Of a stretch of 64,000 nt of DNA, positions 7,034 through 15,510 are shown one piece after another (position 1 is the stretch's first letter; each line of letters begins with the position of its first letter). Both the position numbers and the translations under genes were made by a program. The notes below the pieces were generated by a model. It worked only from the letters and a program-made list of their open reading frames with translations, made no database searches and was not told where the DNA came from. This DNA comes from CAYXDO01 sp964463485 (GTDB lineage: Bacteria; Myxococcota; Kuafuiibacteriia; Kuafuiibacteriales; Kuafuiibacteriaceae), in assembly GCA_964463485.1 (NCBI GenBank), contig CAYXDO010000038.1, forward strand, positions 10,230 to 74,229, given 5' to 3'.

Positions 7034-10000
7034 TCAACCGCACGGGTTGCTCCGACGTCGCTCGAGCACGATTCCGACGATTCCAACGAGAAGGAGAGTT
7101 GGCCACCCCGGAGGCGCTCGATGCGCGGAGGAGCACGCGCACTTCTCGTCCTTGGAGCCTGAGTCGCCGGGCGTGGCACTCACACCTCCGTCCCGAGAAC
7201 CGGGGCCCGTGCCGCCGTCGGGTCGAATCGGAGAAGAGCCCTCGGCCCATGGGTCGGTCCACGCAGCGCCCTTCACGAGGGCCATGGCGGAGCCTGTGCC
7301 CGCTTCTCCGAAGTCGAGGTGCGAGACTTGAAAGCTCTCGTCCGACGGATCGAAGTAGAAGAGGTAGGCCGGATCGTTGATGGGGTTCTGGAGGTCGTAG
7401 CCGACCAGTCGATCGCGGGACGGCATGAGCATGAATCGGCCGTCTGGGCGTTGCACCACGTTCGCCACGATCCATGGGTAGGCTGGACGGTTCGTCACCG
7501 CCATGAGCTTGGCAGTATCGATTTCAAGGGAGCGCGGAGCTCCGGTGCAGGCGCTCGGCAGGTCGACTTCGCCGAGCCTTCCTTCGGGTCGAATGATCAC
7601 GAAGAGGTTGCCGTTGTTGCCGATGGTCAGACCTGCTGCCGACACGCTGCTCTTCGTGCTCGAGCCGGTGGCCGGATCGAAGCAAATCATCGGCCCAGCA
7701 GCATCGGCGATGCGGTAGACGCCGTCACGCCCGAGCACGAAGCGGGCGGGGGTAGACAGCTCGTTCACGGGAAACATTTCGCCTTGGCTCGTCTGCATTC
7801 GGGAATCGAAGACGAGGACGCCCGGCATCGGAGACTCGATGAGTACGTGCAGGCGCCCGCTGTCGTCGTACAGGCAATCCGACGCGCCCTCGATCTCGGG
7901 GAATTCGACGGCGTTTTGGGGTACGGCCTTTGCGTTTGGCTCGGTGAGCTCGCGAAGCTTTCCGTCCATGCCGGCTGCGCAAACTCGACCGTCTGGCGCG
8001 ACACCCATTCCGCGCACGGCTCCGAAGCTCGCGAACAAGCTCGGGAACTCATAGTGATTGAACATGATCGAGACCTCGCCTCGCCGTCCGATTTTATAGA
8101 GGTAGGGCCCGCGGAGCGGTTCCGTCCGGCGATTTTGAAGAGTCGCGAGATCGAGGGAGTTCGGTCCGGCGAACATGATGACATCGCCTTTTTCGATGAC
8201 TTGCTCCACGCGGACCATCTCCCACAAGCCATACATGGTGGGCCCGCCCGCGGCATTTTGGAAGTACGACTCCCAACCCGGCGAGGGCTCGTTACCGAGG
8301 AACGGGAGGTTGTGCCCGGCCCAGGGAGTGTACTCGCTGTCGCAGAAACCGTGGGCGCCCTCGAAATCACACCAGAGCTCCCCGTCGGCCAGAGGGACCA
8401 TCTTGGTCGGAACGGCAGCGCTCAGAAAAGCGCCCATGCCGGTGTCGAGGACGTATGGGGGATAGTCGCCACCGCGGGCGAGGATGACAGGGTCGGCGTC
8501 CGGAGTGAGTCCTACCAGCAATGTGTCCATGTTGCCGGTGACGAGGACGATGAGTCGATCGGCCACAGGATCGAAGCCGACGATGCGGACGTTGGTGTAG
8601 GTGTCCGGAAGAAAGGTCCCGCCGCCCATGAGCGGGTCGGCGCAGGTGCCGAGCCTCGACTTGCAGACTTCTGCGGGGAGGTCGAAGAGCACACGCACGG
8701 GCCGATCGCCGAAGACGAGCACGCGATCTCCGAGTGGACTCACGAGGAAGAGGCGGCTCCCCTTGCCTGGGATGATACGTGTTCCACCGACGGCCGCGCC
8801 GACCAGGCCTTGGAGGTCGCCGAGATTGACCACGAGCTCGGACGTGCCGTCGACGAGCGACCATCTCATGACTTCGGTGGCGGTCTCTCCGACGGCGTGC
8901 ACGCCGTCTTCGGTGAGCCAAGGACCGTACAAGGAACCCTCGAAGACCTTGGTGCCCTTCTCGTCGTAGCACTTCCCCATGCCGCAGAGGTACTTCGAGT
9001 TCCAGACTTGTTCGTCGACCTGAATGTCGAGGCGCTCGCGAATCAGCGATGAGTACGCGTAGTCGACGGTCAGGTCGTGGCGCCGGCTGGGGGCGGGATC
9101 GTCGCTGCCGACGGCTGGGTTCGTGTGATAGACCCGTGACTCGAGGATATCTCGGGTCCCGCCGCCATCGCTGTCCTTGGCATAGTCGGACGTGCCGAGG
9201 AGGCGCTCGTCGGAAGCCGTGAGTCCGTCTTCATCGAGGTCGATCGTCTCCGGATCGTAGTGGAGCTTGAAGGTGCCCATCGGACCTTGCGGCCCCAGCG
9301 TGGTCGAGAAGAGTGGAGCGTTCGGACCCTGAATCATGCCGATTTGGCGAAGGTTGCCCGGGAGGACCTCCTGAAGGACGGTGGAGAGCTCGATGTGACC
9401 GGGGCGGTCATTTGGATTTGGCGTTCCGTCGAGCCTGAAGGTCGCGACGCCCACGCCCTCGTAGACTTGATGCCCGGCAAAGGGTGAGAGCAAGAACCGG
9501 TGGCCCGACACGGGCCACACGAAGAGTGTCTCCGTCGTCTTGTCGATCCCCAGGCTGGTCGAGAAGGAAAGTGTATTCCGGATCTCCCGACTCGGGGCGG
9601 ACGACACGGCGTTGTGAGACACGAGCTCGGGACCGTGTCGCACGACGATATTTCCGTCCAGCTTGCGCTCGATCAGCCAGAGGAGGTCCCAACTGATCCC
9701 CCCATATGCGACCTCGATGGAGAGTACCGTGAACAACCGGCCGTCGGGGGCGAAGACCATCGCGCCGAAATGATCTCCGACCTTGGTCGCCTCGACTGGG
9801 ATTGCCGGGAGAAGCTCGGACCATCGACCGCCGGGCGCGACTTGGGCTTCCACGTCCGCGAGGGGGAGGAACAGCTCGACGGCGAGTGGGTTGCCGGCAC
9901 CGAGGCACTCGACGCCTCGGTTCGAGGACACGCAGAGGCGATGCTGGGCGTCGACAGCCGTGAAGAAACCGAAATTGGAGCCGTACATCGACGTCATGGT

Positions 10001-10378
10001 TGGTGGGTTGCTCGTTGGGGTGAGATCGACGCGCCCGAGCACGTCGTCCTCGCGATCGCAGTGAGTACGGTACAGCGTGATGGCCCAGCGACCGAGCTCC
10101 CCGGACTCCCAGGCGACGGCTAGGGCACCTTCGCCCGCGACGTCGGTTGCCCAGTTCTTCTGGCCCGGCGCGCTCGAAACGAGGTGAGCGATCGGCGCGT
10201 TCACACACGAGTAGCCCAAGTACATGTTGCCCGCGCCGTCGAAGCTCACTCCGCGCTCGGGCGTCACGAGGTCGGTGTCGACGTCGCCGGGCTGACCGAA
10301 GATACCGAGCTCACCGGCCTGGGCGGCAAGGCTCGGCGTGAGAAGCGAAAGGGCGAGAACCGGGGCCGCGATGCGCAC
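7034..10378 (-). CDS. Very large secreted protein with MYXO-CTERM-like tail
   Basis: A 1114-residue exported protein. The N-terminus is a signal peptide (RIAAPVLALSLLTPSLAAQA, cleavage after AQA). The body is rich in Gly/Asp/Val strands with recurring beta-propeller-like phrases such as 'APDGRVCAAGMDGKL' and 'FAPDGRLFTVL'. Near residue 390 there is a calcium-type loop (DLDEDGLTASDERLLGTSDY), which usually joins domains in secreted proteins. The C-terminus has CACSS, a hydrophobic segment (WPTLLLVGIVGIVLE) and an Arg cluster, the layout of MYXO-CTERM sorting tails thought to anchor proteins at the myxobacterial surface. It stands alone, convergent with the GMC gene. A surface role is inferred; no catalytic site was recognised. 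Confidence 0.8.
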   Translation of the reverse strand: MRIAAPVLALSLLTPSLAAQAGELGIFGQPGDVDTDLVTPERGVSFDGAGNMYLGYSCVNAPIAHLVSSAPGQKNWATDVAGEGALAVAWESGELGRWAITLYRTHCDREDDVLGRVDLTPTSNPPTMTSMYGSNFGFFTAVDAQHRLCVSSNRGVECLGAGNPLAVELFLPLADVEAQVAPGGRWSELLPAIPVEATKVGDHFGAMVFAPDGRLFTVLSIEVAYGGISWDLLWLIERKLDGNIVVRHGPELVSHNAVSSAPSREIRNTLSFSTSLGIDKTTETLFVWPVSGHRFLLSPFAGHQVYEGVGVATFRLDGTPNPNDRPGHIELSTVLQEVLPGNLRQIGMIQGPNAPLFSTTLGPQGPMGTFKLHYDPETIDLDEDGLTASDERLLGTSDYAKDSDGGGTRDILESRVYHTNPAVGSDDPAPSRRHDLTVDYAYSSLIRERLDIQVDEQVWNSKYLCGMGKCYDEKGTKVFEGSLYGPWLTEDGVHAVGETATEVMRWSLVDGTSELVVNLGDLQGLVGAAVGGTRIIPGKGSRLFLVSPLGDRVLVFGDRPVRVLFDLPAEVCKSRLGTCADPLMGGGTFLPDTYTNVRIVGFDPVADRLIVLVTGNMDTLLVGLTPDADPVILARGGDYPPYVLDTGMGAFLSAAVPTKMVPLADGELWCDFEGAHGFCDSEYTPWAGHNLPFLGNEPSPGWESYFQNAAGGPTMYGLWEMVRVEQVIEKGDVIMFAGPNSLDLATLQNRRTEPLRGPYLYKIGRRGEVSIMFNHYEFPSLFASFGAVRGMGVAPDGRVCAAGMDGKLRELTEPNAKAVPQNAVEFPEIEGASDCLYDDSGRLHVLIESPMPGVLVFDSRMQTSQGEMFPVNELSTPARFVLGRDGVYRIADAAGPMICFDPATGSSTKSSVSAAGLTIGNNGNLFVIIRPEGRLGEVDLPSACTGAPRSLEIDTAKLMAVTNRPAYPWIVANVVQRPDGRFMLMPSRDRLVGYDLQNPINDPAYLFYFDPSDESFQVSHLDFGEAGTGSAMALVKGAAWTDPWAEGSSPIRPDGGTGPGSRDGGVSATPGDSGSKDEKCACSSAHRAPPGWPTLLLVGIVGIVLERRRSNPCG

Positions 10379-10618
10379 GCCTCATTGAGGCACGGAGTGG
10401 ACATTTTGTCGCCCCCTTCGCGATGGCATCGAGAGACGGTGGCTCCGATCGACCGGCTTCCGACCCCGGAATCCGACTCAGACTTCAGACCTCCGACTCA
10501 GACCTCCGACCCAGATGTAGTCGACTGCTCGCCCGTAAGCGTTCAGCCGTCAGCCGTCAGCTCTCAGTAGGATCAAGCGCTCACGGTGTCTTCTCGCCTG
10601 CACGACGTTGCCCTTTGA
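10379..10618. repeat. Intergenic short-repeat tract
   Basis: These 240 bases hold a 20-base unit beginning TCCGACTCAGAC at 10472 and again at 10492, plus CAGCCGT repeated at 10544 and 10551. No coding potential is apparent. Similar 'TCAGCCGTCAGC' tracts are familiar as low-complexity intergenic spacers in environmental genomes. The upstream regions of the 7034-10378 gene also fall here. Confidence 0.5.
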
Positions 10619-12280
10619 TCATCGCTCCATACACACGACTTGCGACATTTCCCCGGTGACCTCGACCGGGCCGAATCCTCCGACGTAGCCCAGAGTCTCG
10701 CAGTAAGAAAACGCGGCGACGCTGCAACTCACCGGGTCAGGCTGACACCGCGTCGCGTGCTGGGCGAGCAGGTCGTTCGGGATCTCGACCACAGTTCCGT
10801 CCGAGACGCAGGCCACGTCGATCGAGCTCTCGCGCGCTCGAACCGGACCGAACCCGCTGATCGCACCCACCGACTGGCAGTATCGATGAACGGCCGTCAC
10901 ACACGAAGCGCCCGTCGGTTCGGTCGTTCCGTCGCAGTCGGAGACGAAGGCAGCCAGCTCGAGATAGGTCGTCTCGCGCAACTCACCCGTGAGGCACACC
11001 ACCGAGTCGAGCCAACGGTTCGACGAGCCCGAGTGACCAGAAGCGGGCCCAAAACCGGTGTTGAAGCAGTCGAGCTCGGAACAAAACTCGTGCGTCGCCT
11101 CGTTGCAAGGCCTCGTGCCGAAGTCGGCCGACGAAGCGCAGTCGGCTCGGCTCGAGCTGAGGGTGGCGAGCTCAAAGGGGATGAAGCTCGACCGCGGACA
11201 CGAACACTTACTGGACGCGCAGATCGCGCCGCTCGGGCACGCGCGGTCGCACGCGCCGCAATGCCTCGGATCCTGCTCCAAGTCGACGCAAGAGTGTGAG
11301 CAACCGGTTCGCTCGCCACACCCGCAGACGCCTGCGACGCAAGGGTCTTCGGGGCCACAGGTGAGATGACACTCACCGCAGTGCTCGGGATCCGTGCTCG
11401 GGTCAATCCAAACACCGTCACATCGACCGAGGCTCTCCGCGTCTCGCGCCCGCGGCACGATCGCGCAGAGCGCATGGGCGAGATCCGGAGCGACGCCCAG
11501 CGGAGGCGGATCTGGCATCGTCGCCTCCCGGCCCGTCAGGGCCTCGAAGATCACACATGCCGCCAGGAGTGTTCCAGCCGGTGACGGATGACTTCCATCG
11601 GAGTGATGAAGGACCACCCCCGGCAGCTCCGCGAGCGCTAGCTGCCAGGCGATCCCAACTCGGGCGGTTTTGTCGCCGTTGACTTCGGCAGCCATTTGAT
11701 AAGTTCGATCGATTACGCTGGCCATCTCCTCCGGCCCCCCGCGAATGGTGGCATAGACTCCGTCGCCCTCTCGCCGGGCCCAGGTTGCGTACCAAACGCC
11801 TGGAACGCCCGCGCTGCGTAGGAGGTCGGAAAACGGCCTCGCGGCGAGCGCGAAGTTACTCTCCGTCAGCGAGGGCACGGCTTCCAGACTCTGACCCTGC
11901 AAGACGACTCGATCGAGCCCGCCTTGTGCAAGGCGAGCTGTCACCACGGGGAGGTGTTGATACAAGAAGGCGCCCCCAACGGCGTGGACTTCGACCTCGA
12001 TCGAGGCGCCTGGTGTCGCGGCCCCGAGCTGCCTGACTACGTCCGGCAAGTCGTTCGCGTTGGTATAGCTGTTTCCGACGAACAGCACGCGGAGCGGCGG
12101 GCCCGCGTCGGGCTCGACCGCGGCGTCCAAAGGGCTCGTCGAAGCGTCTCCGCCCACGCCCGCGTCCTTGTCCATCGCCCCGACACCTCCGTCGTCGGCG
12201 GCGATCGCGAGTTGGCTGACTCGCCCTGCGCAGCCCGTCATGACCACCAGCGCGAGCAGGGGAGCGCGGCTTCGACTCAT
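10619..12280 (-). CDS. Secreted SGNH-hydrolase-like lipoprotein with Cys-rich and C-terminal repeats
   Basis: The start is placed at ATG 12280 because it gives a lipoprotein signal (RSRAPLLALVVMTGC). After an Ala/Asp-rich linker, an SGNH-like domain begins with block I, LFVGNSYTNAND, whose Ser would be the nucleophile; DGSHPSPAG fits the catalytic Asp/His block. Such domains hydrolyse esters, often on glycans. Two cysteine modules follow (DPEHCGECHLTC and DPRHCGACDRAC), a pattern common in myxobacterial exoproteins. The last 170 residues are three repeats of about 45 residues, each with CxxxxxxxC, GFGP and a terminal Cys. It is divergent from a Ser/Thr kinase gene about 100 bases away. Substrate unknown. 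Confidence 0.8.
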   Translation of the reverse strand: MSRSRAPLLALVVMTGCAGRVSQLAIAADDGGVGAMDKDAGVGGDASTSPLDAAVEPDAGPPLRVLFVGNSYTNANDLPDVVRQLGAATPGASIEVEVHAVGGAFLYQHLPVVTARLAQGGLDRVVLQGQSLEAVPSLTESNFALAARPFSDLLRSAGVPGVWYATWARREGDGVYATIRGGPEEMASVIDRTYQMAAEVNGDKTARVGIAWQLALAELPGVVLHHSDGSHPSPAGTLLAACVIFEALTGREATMPDPPPLGVAPDLAHALCAIVPRARDAESLGRCDGVWIDPSTDPEHCGECHLTCGPEDPCVAGVCGCGERTGCSHSCVDLEQDPRHCGACDRACPSGAICASSKCSCPRSSFIPFELATLSSSRADCASSADFGTRPCNEATHEFCSELDCFNTGFGPASGHSGSSNRWLDSVVCLTGELRETTYLELAAFVSDCDGTTEPTGASCVTAVHRYCQSVGAISGFGPVRARESSIDVACVSDGTVVEIPNDLLAQHATRCQPDPVSCSVAAFSYCETLGYVGGFGPVEVTGEMSQVVCMER

Positions 12281-12384
12281 CCGATCTTGATACCATCGCG
12301 TCGACGTTCCGTCTCGACCGAGGTGGGCGTACGACGATCGTCGTGGTGACATCGACCTTGTGTTTCAGGCAAAGGGTGGGTCGG

Positions 12385-13920
12385 ATGACGCGGCGCAGCA
12401 ATCCTCGGCTGGACTCCGTGCGAGGGAGCCCCTACCGAATCCTCGGAGCCATCCACCGGGGCGGCATGGGGGAGGTGTTGCTTGCGAGCGCGGAGGGTGC
12501 TCATGGCTTCCGTCGGCGGGTCGTGCTGAAGGGTCTGCTTCCTGAGTTGGTCGAGGACGAAGTGAGCCTCGATCTGTTTCGCAGAGAAGCGATGATCATG
12601 TCGCGCCTCGATCACCCGAATATCGTCCGGGTCATCGACTTCGTATTCGTCGACGGCCAGCCCTTTTTGGCGATGGAATACGTGCGAGGCCGAAATTTTC
12701 AGCAAGTGATTCAGCGCGCGTCCCGGGTCGGGGAACGCGTTCCGCTCGGGGTCGCGCTCGCCGTCGTCGGGGGTGTGCTTCGCGGGTTGCACCACGCGCA
12801 CGAGGCGATGGACCCGGACGGCCAGCCGCTCCACGTGGTTCACCGCGATGTGAGTCCCGGCAACGTACTGCTGAGCTACTTTGGGGAGGTGAAGGTCACC
12901 GACTTCGGAATCGCGCTCGCGGAAGGCGAGCGGAGGCATACGGAGAAAGCAGGGATCCGCGGCAAGGCGCGCTATTTGGCTCCGGAACGCGTGGTCGGCC
13001 AGCCCGCATCGCCGAGGAGCGACGTGTTCGCCGCAGGAGCGGTGCTTGCGGAGGCGTTGACGGGCTCCGCGCTGTTCGACCGCAAGGGTCTGAACGCGAC
13101 GCTGTTGGCGATCCTTCGGGCCGACCGACAGAGTTTGATCGACGGAGTTTTTGCCGACGCCGGTGAGGTCCCCGGGCTTCGAGGCGTACTCTCGGGCGCG
13201 CTCGCCAAGCGGCCGGAGGATCGGTTTGGGTCCGCGCTTCAAATGGCCGAGGCGATCGCGGGCGTGGAGCGTGCCTCGGGTGGGGCGATGACGAGCCACG
13301 AGCTCGGATCCCATCTTCGGAGCATGTTTCCAGAGGCCGACGCTGGCGAGCGGAGCCTTTCGCTTTTCGCGTCCGCCGAGAGCCTCGAGCCGCGAACGGT
13401 TCTCGAGTCTGAGTTCCCGAGTGAGTCTTGGAGGCAGCGGATTTCGACTCCGCCTTCCGCGCCCGAGCGGGCGCGCTCGATTCAGGAAGTGGACCCGCCG
13501 CGGCCGGCCAGTCGCTGCTTCGACGTCGATGCATATTTGCTCGAGACGTACGCGAAGGTGAGTCCGAGCGAGCTGAAGGTGAGTCCCATCGAGCGCAGCC
13601 GAGGTCCGGTTTGGAATGCCGAAGCCGCGTTGGCCGAGCCGCTGGCCCGGCGTCCAACGATTCCTGACGGTGACCCTGTCGACCAGGAGGCCCCGCTCTT
13701 GGATCCGACCGGGGCGTTTGGTCGGCTGGGTCGTCTCAAACTCATGGGTCTGGGATTGGTAACACTCGGCGCGCTGCTGGTCTTGGCAGTTTGGTCGTTG
13801 AAGCCTCCGAGTCCGCTGAGCGATCCTGCGCCTCGCGCGAAGGAGGAGACACGGACGCTGGAACCCATCGTCATCGTGCGTCCGACGTCGTCGTCGCGTC
13901 CCGAAGTCTCCGACGAATAG
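12385..13920 (+). CDS. Membrane-anchored Ser/Thr protein kinase
   Basis: A eukaryote-like kinase of 511 residues. It has the glycine loop HRGGMGEV (24-31), Lys49 in VVLK, HRDVSPGN (153-160), DFG at 173-175 and APE at 199-201, so it should be active. A long linker of about 170 residues follows the kinase domain. One membrane segment (LGLVTLGALLVLAVW, about 453-467) leaves about 40 residues outside, too short for a sensor domain. ATG 12385 was chosen over an earlier in-frame GTG because it places the kinase domain 15 residues from the start. The secreted SGNH gene is divergent upstream, and a propeller-like lipoprotein follows after 109 bases. Confidence 0.93.
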   Translation: MTRRSNPRLDSVRGSPYRILGAIHRGGMGEVLLASAEGAHGFRRRVVLKGLLPELVEDEVSLDLFRREAMIMSRLDHPNIVRVIDFVFVDGQPFLAMEYVRGRNFQQVIQRASRVGERVPLGVALAVVGGVLRGLHHAHEAMDPDGQPLHVVHRDVSPGNVLLSYFGEVKVTDFGIALAEGERRHTEKAGIRGKARYLAPERVVGQPASPRSDVFAAGAVLAEALTGSALFDRKGLNATLLAILRADRQSLIDGVFADAGEVPGLRGVLSGALAKRPEDRFGSALQMAEAIAGVERASGGAMTSHELGSHLRSMFPEADAGERSLSLFASAESLEPRTVLESEFPSESWRQRISTPPSAPERARSIQEVDPPRPASRCFDVDAYLLETYAKVSPSELKVSPIERSRGPVWNAEAALAEPLARRPTIPDGDPVDQEAPLLDPTGAFGRLGRLKLMGLGLVTLGALLVLAVWSLKPPSPLSDPAPRAKEETRTLEPIVIVRPTSSSRPEVSDE

Positions 13921-14029
13921 ACGAATTTACCTCCTTCAGCCAAGTGACCCTCGGTGAGTTCGAGACCCTCTCACCACGGTGGCCTGCGGTTTCTCTCGAC
14001 GTTTACGTCCTTTGGGGTAGGCTAGACCG

Positions 14030-15478
14030 ATGCTCGGACGCACCGCGCTGTGGCTCCTCACGGGTTGTTCGCTCTCGTGCCAAGCCGAGAGCCGTGTGAT
14101 CGCACTTCCGGAGCTCGGTGGGGTCGCAGCGCACTGGGCACGGGTAGCAGAAGGCGTAGTGGTCGAAGTCTCGAGCCTGCACGAACGCGACGTCACGCGC
14201 ATCGAGACCGCCGACGACGAGGAGATTTTCTTGGTGGCCCTCGATCCCTCCGGGTTGCCGCGTCATTTCGCGTTGGACCTCGAACGGCAGGGCCAGATTG
14301 AGCTCTTCGATGGAGATGTAGCGGCCTGCCCGGACGGACGGGTTGTCGGTCCGTTTTCGCGGGAGGCCCATCTGCCTCCGCTTGCTTTCGAGCTTTGGAG
14401 GCTCGCCGCCGACGCGGACGCGTTCGCGCAGGTGGACCGAGCGCTGGCGCCCTCGTGGTTGAGCTCGTTGGTGCTCAGGTTTCCGGTTACCGGCCATTGC
14501 GGCGCGGGCCTCGACGGTCCAATGGAAGCAGAGTTTGGCGCGCGAGGAATCGACCTGATCCGAGCAAAGTACGTCGAGCCAGATTTGGTGGTCGCGACTG
14601 ATCTCGGGCCGCGACTGTTCGTTCTTCGTCGCGGACAGGACACGCCCGTTTCCACCGCGACAGTCGGCGCGGCCATCACCGATCTGGCGGTCGCGCGAGC
14701 GGTGCCCGGCGGTCCGATCGTCTTGACGACTCACCTAGATGGCACGATCCAGCGGCGGCGGCTCGTGTCGGACGCGCTCGAGCTCATCGACGTCGTTCGA
14801 GCGGGCCCCGCGCTCATGCGAAGCGTTGCGATCTCCGAGTCAGGAGAGGTGCTCGCTGCGGGAGACGCCGGGATAGTCGGATACGCCGCTGCCGGTGACT
14901 CCGCCTTTGCCTTTTCCCAACTCGACGGCGCACCAGGATTGAACCGCATCGCTTTTGGTGAGCTGCAGCTTCCCCACGTCGTAGCCCTCGCGGGGGGGGC
15001 GGTCGCGATGGGAGACGTTCGGACCGGTGAGTTCGAGGTTACTCAGCCGACGACACGAACCGCGGTACAAATCCTTCGTGTCCCATTTCCCAACGGGCGC
15101 TCCGAAGTTTGGCTCGTCGATACTCTCGGGGCCGTTTTTCGTTGGTCGAACGGTGTCTGGAGCAGCGTGACGGTCACGCTGCCTCCTGAAGCCATCGCGT
15201 GCTCGGTGAGGGGTGAGCCGAACGAGTGCGGAGTTCCGAACCTCGAGCAGACCATGACGACGATCCTCCCTGTCTCGGTGGATCCGCCCGTCCTGGTGGC
15301 TGGGTTCTTGGGGTGTAACGGGCTCGTGAGTTTCAATCCGGAGGCTCCCTGTACAGGATGGCTCGGAGCGCCGCGAGCGATCAGCCCGATCGAGAACGTG
15401 CGCGACTCGGATCGTGTCGATCGGCTCCTGTTGTTTTCGACCTCCGCGGGGGGCCTTTACGAGGTGCAGGTCCCCTGA
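14030..15478 (+). CDS. Propeller-like secreted lipoprotein (paralogue 1)
   Basis: A 482-residue protein with a very short lipoprotein signal ending in the lipobox LLTGC (Cys13). The body consists of repeated beta-strand units such as EVLAAGDAGIVGYAA and EVWLVDTLGAVFRWSNGVW, which resemble the blades of a beta-propeller. Paired cysteines near the C-terminus (CSVRGEPNEC, CNG, CTG) suggest disulfides. It shares phrase order with the lipoproteins at 15511-16950 and 19532-20935. It follows a transmembrane kinase on the same strand and converges with its paralogue. The ligand is unknown. Confidence 0.75.
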   Translation: MLGRTALWLLTGCSLSCQAESRVIALPELGGVAAHWARVAEGVVVEVSSLHERDVTRIETADDEEIFLVALDPSGLPRHFALDLERQGQIELFDGDVAACPDGRVVGPFSREAHLPPLAFELWRLAADADAFAQVDRALAPSWLSSLVLRFPVTGHCGAGLDGPMEAEFGARGIDLIRAKYVEPDLVVATDLGPRLFVLRRGQDTPVSTATVGAAITDLAVARAVPGGPIVLTTHLDGTIQRRRLVSDALELIDVVRAGPALMRSVAISESGEVLAAGDAGIVGYAAAGDSAFAFSQLDGAPGLNRIAFGELQLPHVVALAGGAVAMGDVRTGEFEVTQPTTRTAVQILRVPFPNGRSEVWLVDTLGAVFRWSNGVWSSVTVTLPPEAIACSVRGEPNECGVPNLEQTMTTILPVSVDPPVLVAGFLGCNGLVSFNPEAPCTGWLGAPRAISPIENVRDSDRVDRLLLFSTSAGGLYEVQVP

Positions 15479-15510
15479 TCGCCGTGGGACCACGCCACGG
15501 GCGGATGACT

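Noticed and set aside
7319..9052. A 577-residue plus-strand open frame within the large secreted-protein gene
   Set aside because: It is antisense to the 1114-residue gene and has the Glu/His/Val-rich composition of a reverse-frame shadow, with no signal or motif of its own.
12277..13314. A 345-residue minus-strand open frame inside the kinase gene
   Set aside because: It is antisense to the conserved kinase motifs, and its His/Arg-rich composition is typical of reverse frames.
15479..15510. Possible terminator hairpin between convergent lipoprotein genes
   Set aside because: The GCCGTGG/CCACGGGC arms are imperfect and no T run follows, so a terminator was not called.
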